The notes beneath the pieces were generated by a model that was not told where the DNA came from, searched no databases, and worked only from the letters and a program-made list of their open reading frames with translations. Positions 56,780-64,000 of a stretch of DNA of 64,000 nucleotides are shown in pieces. The DNA is taken from NCBI GenBank assembly GCA_000507305.1, contig DF239218.1:61594-125593 (forward strand), in the 5' to 3' direction. The stretch's first letter is position 1. Each line of letters opens with the position of its first letter. A program made the position numbers and the translations under genes. The DNA comes from Breviolum minutum Mf 1.05b.01 (lineage: Eukaryota; Sar; Dinophyceae; Suessiales; Symbiodiniaceae).

Positions 56780-57604
56780 AAGGGCCAAGAGTGTAGGTTG
56801 CCCCGGGTTATCTCTCCCCTTATTCTTCACAACACTTCAGATCTCAATCTATTATGGAAACAGTGAAACGCTGGCCCTGAAACATCAAGAGATACGCACA
56901 TTTCACTTCAACTGTGCATGAATCAGCGTGTCATGTTTTCTGGATTTCAAATCCTCAAGTTTTATTCGGACAATGATCCTAATCCCGTTTTCATCACGTG
57001 CGTGCAACGGCGCAGTACCATCTTCAGGTGACACGCGTCACTTTCAGCGGTTTGCTGAATGCATTGGATGGGGTCATTGCTACAGAGGCCCACATGGGGA
57101 AACCCAGACATTGTTCAGGTGAATTAAGGTGAATGTTGTTTTATGGATGCCTCATGATTCCAGTGAGATATTGGAAGTTCAACGTATATAGATAGGATCC
57201 ATGGCTACCAAATCTTTGGTGACATGAGGGTCTTATCTTACTGGTAACTGGAGCCAGTAGGTTCTAAATCCCATTATATAGTCACTAGTCAAATTGTGGC
57301 GAGACTGAAAAACACTCCGCATGAATGGTGGGTGTACTCGTAGCAATTGAGGATATATAATTGAACATCTATAGATCAGGCTCTTCATTTTATTCACAAG
57401 ATTCAAGCTGTTCAAGAGACCAAGTGCCATGCAACTTCATAGACCTTCAAACTTTCACAGGAGGTTGGGCAGGATTCAAACACTACGCACATTTTTGGGC
57501 CGCATTGGGGTCTTGGCAAGTACTGTAGTTATTGAATGTCATTGAATCTGTGTCTTTTTGTTCACCTATTTTCTGACATGTGGCGCATCTACTAGTCTAC
57601 TCAG
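56780..57604. other. No supported gene
   Basis: Presumed spacer or intron. Nothing recognisable. Confidence 0.4.
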
Positions 57605-57741
57605 GTTTTTATCAAGATCTGTCGTGAAATTCTGATTGATTACTCACTTGATGCCTTGGATATCTCGAAGTGCACTATGGTCCTATGGTTGTATAACTCC
57701 CCTCAGAGTCATCCCACGTGTTTCACTCGTCACTGTGAAAG
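57605..57741 (+). CDS. Exon of an unknown gene
   Basis: The acceptor GTCTACTCAG and donor GTATAT bound 137 nt with no ATG. The product reads VFIKICREILIDYSLDALDI, then MVLWLYNSPQSHP. It ends with AG, completed as Arg by the 58210 exon. Confidence 0.65.
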
Positions 57742-58209
57742 GTATATCATTTTGACCATCCCCTCCGCAATCCGCAAAGTCACCAGGAACGGGTGGTCTT
57801 CATGACGACCAACCATTATCATGCACTACCTCGAGCTTTGGTGTTTTGGCGTTTGGAATATGTTCAAACTTCGAGATAATGCATGTTCCCTGATGGTTCA
57901 AAAATTCGGATAGCACACGGGTTATGTCAATTAGTTTTATTTTACACACCTACGCCTACAATCGTATACATCTAACATATGTACGCATATAGTAGATGCA
58001 CAGAACTTTTACATGAACTATATGTCAGTCTTATTTTACATACTTAAACATAGATATATGTGAAGTATTTACAGATGAATTGTAAGTTATAAGGGTTTGT
58101 CTCAACAAAAATAGACCACTCACTTTTTTTTGGACATGGTTCATCTTCACAGAGCACCAATCAATGGATGTTATCTTATTCTTAGTGAGTCATCAGTTGC
58201 TTCTGTCAG

Positions 58210-58319
58210 GCTCCATCCCAGCATTCGCCGGTTGATGGAAGAAATCCGACAGTTGGAGATCGGACATGTGCCAACAGTCCAACTCGTGTACTTTCCTTAC
58301 AGTACACAATGGTCCTATG
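58210..58319 (+). CDS. Exon in phase with 57605-57741
   Basis: The acceptor GCTTCTGTCAG and a GTATGT donor bound 110 nt. The product is an amphipathic helix then a hydrophobic stretch (HPSIRRLMEEIRQLEIGHVP, TVQLVYFPYSTQWSYG). The intron between is 468 nt. Family unknown. Confidence 0.65.
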
Positions 58320-58430
58320 GTATGTAGCTCCCTGTGTCATTCCCCCCCCCCGCAATGAAGTAGTCCGACTTTGTCATCACAAAACTCCCTGTTATTCTAT
58401 GTTTCAACACATCCGGGTGTGAAACAAGAT

Positions 58431-58503
58431 TGGAACAACTGTGTTTCTTTTTGGAGCAAAATTTGATGGCAAAAAATGGAGATTCCCATCCTTTGTAACT
58501 AAG
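58431..58503 (+). CDS. Exon candidate
   Basis: A GTGAAACAAG acceptor and a GTGAGA donor bound a frame reading TVFLFGAKFDGKKWRFPSFV. Its phase does not fit directly onto 58319, so an exon may be missing between or the frame differs. Confidence 0.5.
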
Positions 58504-59062
58504 GTGAGACCTGGCCGAGTTGATTTGTCAGTCTACATTGGTTTGGCATCACGGTTTGGGTCGACCCAGCTAACGGGGATGACGGGGGACTGGGGTGGAG
58601 GGACTAGGGTACCCACCTTGCTCAAACTCAGGAAGTTGAGACACAACGGTCAGACCAACATGACCAGAAACTGTGTTGAAGACTGATCATATACTTTCTC
58701 TAATCAAGTGCCTAGTGACGCAAACCATGAGATGTAATCCATGGATATTTCTTGCTTGTGGAATCAGCACTTTGACGGCACGTCATTCTGGACAATATTT
58801 TCTTGAAGGTCGCAGCTGAAGAATATGTACTTGCGCTTTTTCCCTGAGCAAGAGGCCCTTTGCCGACTGTGTCGGGATAAGAGCCGAAACAGTGAACAAT
58901 CCAGTGAAGCAGAGGAAGAAACAACTCTTTTTGCTTGTTTGTTTCAGAAGCTTTGAAAGCGCACCTTCCGAAGAACTCAATTTGGAGGAAGCGATTCTTC
59001 CTGATCCGAGAATCGGATAGAAATGGAAGTTTCGGAAAGATGAATTGACTTGACAGAAGTCT
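58504..59062. other. No supported gene
   Basis: A continuation of the 58441 frame is open to 58686 but has no donor. A minus-strand frame (58712-59098) lacks support. Confidence 0.35.
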
Positions 59063-59287
59063 TTGCTTCAAAAAGGCAAGATATGGCAAGATCTTCAAGA
59101 TTTAGAGAATTTTGAAGATGCAAGTTCTATTGCCTCGCCCGAAAGCTCACCAGGAGTTGTCAGAGACTTTTGCCACGGTCTGCGAGGCCAGAGTCGTTGC
59201 AGCCAGGGAAATCTCTCTCGTCCAAATTGTGCAAATCATTTAAAAAAAAGTAGCATCCTTCAGAGAACACAATATCTCAAATCATAG
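59063..59287 (+). CDS. Exon candidate, two overlapping frames
   Basis: One frame is acidic and Ser-rich (LQDLENFEDASSIASPESSP). The other starts at an AG|ATG (59119/59120) and gives an amphipathic helix (HQELSETFATVCEARVVAAR). Both are convincing by eye. The second has a possible GTCCAA donor. Confidence 0.45.
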   Translation: MLQKGKIWQDLQDLENFEDASSIASPESSPGVVRDFCHGLRGQSRCSQGNLSRPNCANHLKKSSILQRTQYLKS

Positions 59288-59388
59288 ATGAATATATTAC
59301 AGGCAATAGTTGCTTGAATCATAACATTATATATTTTTTAATTTTCTAATATGTGTAGAACCACCTTTCAACATGTAACATAACACAA

Positions 59389-59571
59389 GTGTCAAATTTC
59401 GGTGCCTTTTTTGAAGAGTCATTTGAACACAACGCAACTCCTTTAAAGATGTGCCCAAAGAAAGGGGAAGTCAAGCCATTGAGCATGATTCGCAATCAAA
59501 CAATTAAAACGGCAAGAGATGAGATACCAAAGTACCAAAGTCCTAAAAAATTATCCACAATTTGGGCATAA
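59389..59571 (+). CDS. Short open frame, weak candidate
   Basis: 61 codons, Lys-rich (FFEESFEHNATPLKMCPKKG), ending in TAA. No splice support. Confidence 0.3.
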   Translation: MSNFGAFFEESFEHNATPLKMCPKKGEVKPLSMIRNQTIKTARDEIPKYQSPKKLSTIWA

Positions 59572-60133
59572 CAAGCATCATTTCATCCCACCTTGGAACC
59601 CTAAACTTGCTTCTTGGTATCCTTTTGCACCCAAAATCCATGACTTTTCCTACTTGTTTCCAACCATCCAAGGAACCGCCCCTCCTTCCCCGCTCAGGAT
59701 GAAGGTTTGAGTATGGCCGAGCTTCAAGGCTATGAATTTCAGCCAAAAAAACAACACCCTTGGTGGATTTTTTTTGGGGGTGATTTGCCTCCCCTCCCCT
59801 TGAAAGGGGAAAAAAATACGACCATGATGGTGATGTAGTGTGGATATTTGAGTCGTATTTGTGATAGAATGAAATCTATAGTGTAAATTATAGGTCTCGG
59901 TTGTTTATTCACTGATTGAACCCACCTTTTTCACATGGAGTTCTGCTAGGTTTTCGATTCTTTAAGCAAGTTGTTTGAAGGTTGGTGGTGAACTGATCCA
60001 TTCCTATTGACCATTCAAAGTACATCAACATGTATACGTATCTATATATATATATATATAGATATATTAAGATTTTAAAGGCATCAACATTTGGAGGAAG
60101 AAGCATATCTAACCATCGTTTTTGACGGACCAG
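59572..60133. other. No supported gene
   Basis: Presumed intron or spacer with a TA-rich tract at about 60040-60065. Confidence 0.4.
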
Positions 60134-60238
60134 GAGGTACCATGGCTGATGGAAGAGATTTCTGTGCCAGTTGGGATGACGATTTTGTATCATTTTTTCA
60201 ACACCTTCCCGGCACATGACGTGGTGAACTTGGCGCAG
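60134..60238 (+). CDS. Exon of an unknown gene
   Basis: A GACGGACCAG acceptor and a GTTACT donor bound exactly 35 codons: EVPWLMEEISVPVGMTILYH, then FNTFPAHDVVNLAQ. Phase 0 at both ends, fitting the next exon. Confidence 0.6.
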
Positions 60239-60658
60239 GTTACTTCATGTTTTTCAAGAACAAACCTGAGGCATGTCACCGAGGTTGTTCGGGAAAGCTC
60301 CAAAAATAGTTGAAATTCAATGAGTTTCTCAAACGTTTCGAACCAGGAAACTTCCTTTATTCTTGCAGCCTTCAAGCATCTTATATCATGATCTCAACCT
60401 GCTGGCTGCATTGGCCCAAGAGTAGCTTCAGATTATGTGTATATGATTGTGAGATGCATATTGACATATTATTATATACGTATACTTAACTACTTATATA
60501 CTATACAGACATAATGATATTTTGTTTATAGTCACATGACATGTATCTACAAAATTCTGCATTCAATTTAGCGAATATGCATTTGTATGGTTTTTCCATG
60601 TAGATGTACATGTAGACAGGCACGTCGCCCATTGCATTTAGCTATCTTTTTCAATCAG

Positions 60659-60727
60659 GAAGCGGCGGCGAACATTACAGCTTGGTTGGAAGAACGGCGC
60701 AAAGTACACGAGGAGCTGCATTCATGA
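60659..60727 (+). CDS. Terminal exon in phase with 60134-60238
   Basis: The acceptor CTTTTTCAATCAG opens EAAANITAWLEERRKVHEEL, then TGA at 60725-60727. A charged helix makes a natural C-terminus. A GTACAC donor within it is possible but not needed. Confidence 0.6.
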   Translation, partial: EAAANITAWLEERRKVHEELHS

Positions 60728-60957
60728 TTCAGTTACGAAGTCCAAATCATGTGTAACTTCGCTATGTGAACCTGAGGCCATAGAAGACCACGTCCGTTTT
60801 GTGTGTTTTGACTCGATCTGGTTCCATTGAGGTGAAAGTTTTGGGGGACGAATGTGGGGGTCCAGTGAACAACATTTGATCGACTCTATCCCATTTAAGA
60901 AAAAATATTTTGTTGTCCTGGAAGCTGCAAGAATATCAGTCGTGAGCTGCTGAATAG

Positions 60958-61120
60958 TTGAATGTTCAAGCTTGACCAAAGTATTCCATGGCCAAGCGGC
61001 CAGCTCAGCACCGAATATTGACCAGGAGCAGTTGCAAAAGCTTCGAGAGGCCTGTTGCGAAAACGGCCTGGTCAAAGGTGGCCCGTTGAATTTTGATGTC
61101 TCTCAAAACATGGCTTCAAG
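60958..61120 (+). CDS. Exon of an unknown gene
   Basis: A TGAATAG acceptor and a GTGTGT donor bound 163 nt: APNIDQEQLQKLREACCENG, then GGPLNFDVSQNMAS. It ends with AG, completed as Arg by the 61408 exon. The frame remains open past the donor but becomes hydrophobic and less natural. Confidence 0.65.
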
Positions 61121-61407
61121 GTGTGTCCCTTTTCGAATTCCATTCTTGATAGTGTTTGGATATTTTGAATTCATATGGTTGGACATGACCGTTTGGTTGG
61201 AAATTCCTCGACTTGGCAAGTTTGTGTTTGCTAGAATTCAGTTCCTTTATGCCATGGAATTCACTATACGGATGTCCAGCACAATCAGCACAAATGACAA
61301 GTATGTTAACGCAAAACATCAATGTGTTAACCATGAATGGTGGCTACAAAGTTGTGTCTTGTTGTTTGACGGGCTATCGTTTCTGCATTGATTTCATATG
61401 AATTCAG

Positions 61408-61474
61408 GACGCCGCAAAGGCTGGAGGATCGACGCAGGCCTGAGCTGGCAGGGAAGCTGTGGGTGTTGATAACA
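61408..61474 (+). CDS. Exon in phase with 60958-61120
   Basis: The acceptor TATGAATTCAG and donor GTACAG bound 67 nt reading TPQRLEDRRRPELAGKLWVL. The intron between is 287 nt. Family unknown. Confidence 0.6.
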
Positions 61475-62102
61475 GTACAGATGTTTGACCATCAATACCC
61501 ACTACTATATATATATATATCATATATAACTACATAACATGATTCATGATATATGCATATATATAGTGCTTATAGTACATCATATGGTATGTAAGAAAAA
61601 GCATGCACACGTGTACAGTTATACTTGTACACATACATGATCGTATTGAACCGTGGTACTCAGGGGAGGGGCTTCCTTCCTGATCACTCGAGGAATTGAA
61701 ATTGTATTTTTGGTGCTACCAGTTGAACTTTGGAAAACTCTTGGGTTGGAAAGCTGCTTGACATGAATACTTTGGATTAAAGATTCATGATTCCAAGCTC
61801 TGATATTTGACTGTGACAGCCACCAGTGTGGTGGCTGTTTCGGTACTTTTAAAATGACACTTCCGTTTACTTTGATGATTTTTGATGATGGGTTCCCATG
61901 TTTATTGTTTCCTATCATCGATCATGGAACCTCCGCTGATCGATCCTACAGGCACCAGACTCCGAATGATGGCAGTCAAGAGAGAAAATGGGGCCTGCAG
62001 GCAGCAGTTGCATTGAACATACTTGTGGTGGAAATGGCGAAAATGGTGGAAATGGTGGAACATGGATCAATTGTTTTTTTTCCTTTGTTGATTTTGTTGC
62101 AG
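61475..62102. other. Probable intron with TA repeats and one weak exon candidate
   Basis: A TCCTACAG acceptor at about 61950 opens a frame reading PNDGSQERKWGLQAAVALNI that stays open to 62195, but two other frames compete. Confidence 0.35.
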
Positions 62103-62300
62103 CTGCAGCAGTTGTTGCTGTTGCTTGGGGAGAGAAACCTTGCTCGTTTGATCGCTACTGCAGAACATGGACCAGAATTTTGTCGATTGTGGTAAACTTC
62201 ACGCAGCATCAAAACTGCACCCGCTTGGTTACGATCATGTTTTCTTGTTCGGGCTCAAATTGAACAGAACGAACCGCCGATGTCGAATCGAAACTCCTAT
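62103..62300 (+). pseudogene. Coding-like frame interrupted by a 15-nt GT..AG segment with TAA
   Basis: A TTTTGTTGCAG acceptor opens LQQLLLLLGERNLARLIATA, then HGPEFCRL. After 62191 the 15 bases GTAAACTTCACGCAG carry an in-frame TAA. The same frame then continues with APAWLRSCFLVRAQIEQNEP to a GTATAT donor at 62301. Either the stop is a mutation, the two halves are unrelated, or a 15-nt intron is removed, which would be exceptional outside heterotrich ciliates. Confidence 0.4.
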
Positions 62301-62477
62301 GTATATTTCATGCACAAGGGTGCCTTGCCAGTGCCAAGTTTTTTCTTTCCAAACATGTTTTTTGTTCATTCTCTTCAATTCCCAATTCTTTGAACCACCA
62401 AAGGGTACCCAAATGTGCTAATGTTCATGTCACATCGCTTTTGTTTTCTTCAGCTCTTTTGGTTTTTGACTTGAGGC

Positions 62478-63755
62478 ATGCTGTTCTCTGGCTGCGCCTT
62501 GAAATTCAGTTGCTTTCTTCAACTCATCCATGGAATTGAAAGCACCTACCAACCTTTTAACCAGTTTGACCTTGACGATGGCAGCTCCATCATGCAGTTG
62601 AAGCAGAGGAGCTCTACCTTCCCGAACTATGAGATGGATTGCGCACATTGCCAGCATGTGTGCTGCCATTCACCATCGTCATCTGAATGTGGATGTCTTG
62701 AACACTGCGGCCCATGCAACTTTTGCGAGCGGCCATGGGTTCTGACACCCCAGCACTTTGAAACTCCCACAGAAGGCAATTTCAAAATCTCCATCCAAGT
62801 CCCCCCATTGCCAGGATTGAACCAATACCTCATTGATGAAGTGCAAGTGACCATGACATCGATGAACTTGGACACATCCTCTTGGAAGATCGATTTGGTT
62901 GGACCAGACTCATCCCGTCATGTCATTCTCAAAGAGTACACAGCAGCTGGTGGCGATTTGGATTGTACTTTCAGTGACAGCCCTTGTGCTGGTTGCGTCT
63001 TTCCGTTTGAGGCGCTGTCAGCTTTCAAGACCACATCTGCTCTTGGCAATTGGACACTAGAGATTGAAGCAGGAGATAGTGGTCGTCATGGATTTGTCTC
63101 CTGGGTGAGCCTTGCTTTCAGACTGAACTGCATGTGGTCATTTGACCCAGATGTCCATTGGTCCAACATCACTGAGCACACCACCTACAACAACACACCA
63201 GAAGACGTCACTTTCAACAACACCTTCCCCAACTATGAGATGGATTGCGCACATTGCCATGATGTGTGCTGCAACTCACCATTGTCAAAGTTGGCATCTG
63301 CATCTGAATGTGGATGTCTTGAACACTGCGGCCCATGCAACTTTTGTGAGAGGCCATGGGTTCTGACACCCCAGCAGTTTGAAACTCCCACAGAAGGCAA
63401 TTTCAATGTCTCTATCCAAGTGCCCCAATTGCCGGGATTGAACCAATACCTCATTGATGAAGTGCAAGTGACCATGACGTCAATGGGCATGAACACGTCG
63501 TCTTGGAAGATCGATTTGGTTGGACCAGGCTCGGCAGGAGATATCATTCTGCAGAAGTACACTGCGGCAGGTGGTGATTTGGATGCTATTTTCAGTGACA
63601 GCCAATGTGCAAAATGTATCTCTCCCTTTGAGGCACTTTCAGCTTTCAATGGTAAATCTGCCTTGGGAAATTGGACACTAGAGATTGAAGCAGAGGATAG
63701 TGGCCGTGATGGTTTTTTGTCATGGGTGAGCCTGGAATTGAAACTGAATTGTTGA
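62478..63755 (+). CDS. Probably secreted protein with two Cys-rich + P-domain-like repeats
   Basis: A single-exon gene of 425 residues starting at ATG 62478, with an AG two bases before the start codon (GACTTGAGGCATG), fitting spliced-leader addition. The N-terminus is moderately hydrophobic (LKFSCFLQLIHGI), a weak signal peptide. Two homologous blocks follow (about residues 49-218 and 250-425). Each has a Cys-rich head (YEMDCAHC..VCC...ECGCLEHCGPCNFCERPW) and then a beta domain with QVPxLPGLNQYLIDEVQVTM, SSWKIDLVGP, a GGDL segment and GNWTLEIEAxDSGxxGFxSW near the end. That last motif is typical of the P/Homo-B domain next to subtilisin-type proprotein convertases. No protease domain is present here. 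Potential N-glycosylation sites occur. It may bind extracellular partners; this is inference. Stop is TGA, then TAG. Confidence 0.85.
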   Translation: MLFSGCALKFSCFLQLIHGIESTYQPFNQFDLDDGSSIMQLKQRSSTFPNYEMDCAHCQHVCCHSPSSSECGCLEHCGPCNFCERPWVLTPQHFETPTEGNFKISIQVPPLPGLNQYLIDEVQVTMTSMNLDTSSWKIDLVGPDSSRHVILKEYTAAGGDLDCTFSDSPCAGCVFPFEALSAFKTTSALGNWTLEIEAGDSGRHGFVSWVSLAFRLNCMWSFDPDVHWSNITEHTTYNNTPEDVTFNNTFPNYEMDCAHCHDVCCNSPLSKLASASECGCLEHCGPCNFCERPWVLTPQQFETPTEGNFNVSIQVPQLPGLNQYLIDEVQVTMTSMGMNTSSWKIDLVGPGSAGDIILQKYTAAGGDLDAIFSDSQCAKCISPFEALSAFNGKSALGNWTLEIEAEDSGRDGFLSWVSLELKLNC

Positions 63756-64000
63756 TAGATTGAATACATAACTATCCGTGGCACCAGTTCATATTCACCA
63801 AACTGCTACCTGTTCCAACAAAGATTGGATATGTACAATATTCTGCCAAGAAAAATATTTATAAAATAGATAAATATCAATATTAAATTGAATATTTAAA
63901 TCGAATTGCAAAATATAAATTAAATTATATAAAAAATAAAAAATAATGAAAAAAAAATATCCATAATAATATTTAAATTTATTAATAATAATATTATCTA
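63756..64000. other. Very AT-rich low-complexity tail
   Basis: The 3' flank of the P-domain gene becomes almost pure A/T after about 63850, with short ATATTTA and TAATAATA motifs. No gene is seen. Confidence 0.8.

Noticed and set aside
63233..63784. 183-codon minus-strand open frame
   Set aside because: Antisense shadow of the second P-domain repeat; similar shadows occur opposite the first repeat.

Overview
The window looks like nuclear DNA of a dinoflagellate, probably related to Symbiodiniaceae. This is inferred from gene architecture, not from a marker gene. Coding sequence is sparse and broken into short exons (about 50-250 nt) on the + strand. Acceptors are usually AG|G. Donors are mostly GT, but some well-phased junctions use GC (for example 51719 and 16254). 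Several long single-exon reading frames have an AG directly or closely upstream of the ATG, as expected for spliced-leader trans-splicing. Introns carry trinucleotide microsatellites. A spliced-leader-like remnant occurs in a repeat at about 46.03 and 47.48 kb. There are no operons or bacterial signals.

Layout. 0-28 kb: many exon-sized coding candidates with long introns. The best-phased ones are at 10.0-10.3, 11.5-12.6, 15.7-16.5 and 18.2-19.2 kb. A 14.04 kb exon encodes a membrane segment resembling the last pore-domain helix of a voltage-gated or polycystin-type cation channel. 28.9-30.2 kb: an intact intronless 2-oxoglutarate/Fe(II) dioxygenase gene with its HxD...H...R set. 30.4-32.7 kb: a multi-exon gene of unknown function.

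32.87-49.04 kb: three tandem copies (A, B, C) of a 5-7 kb unit carrying one unknown multi-exon gene. The strip between the end of A's copy and the start of B's also carries an intact secreted two-domain NTF2/SnoaL-like gene (36.67-37.94 kb). The assembly is damaged here. A single N at 34923 joins a C-like half to a B-like half. A 222-N gap in B lies exactly where a second NTF2-like gene would be expected. Unit C holds a 1.7 kb insertion with 185-bp identical direct repeats and an 88-bp near-perfect hairpin.

49-64 kb: a terminal exon (49.36 kb), a BCS1-like AAA ATPase Walker A exon (50.53 kb), and a five-exon gene for a 613-residue leucine-rich-repeat/proline-rich protein (51.35-54.83 kb, every junction in phase). 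Further phased exon pairs lie at 57.6-58.3, 60.1-60.7 and 60.96-61.47 kb. A probably secreted protein with two cysteine-rich/P-domain-like repeats follows (62.48-63.76 kb), then a very AT-rich tail.

Most short exon calls rest on an open frame, splice signals and protein-like composition only. In this base composition two or three frames often look plausible, so confidences are kept low unless phase, conservation between repeat copies or a known motif adds support.
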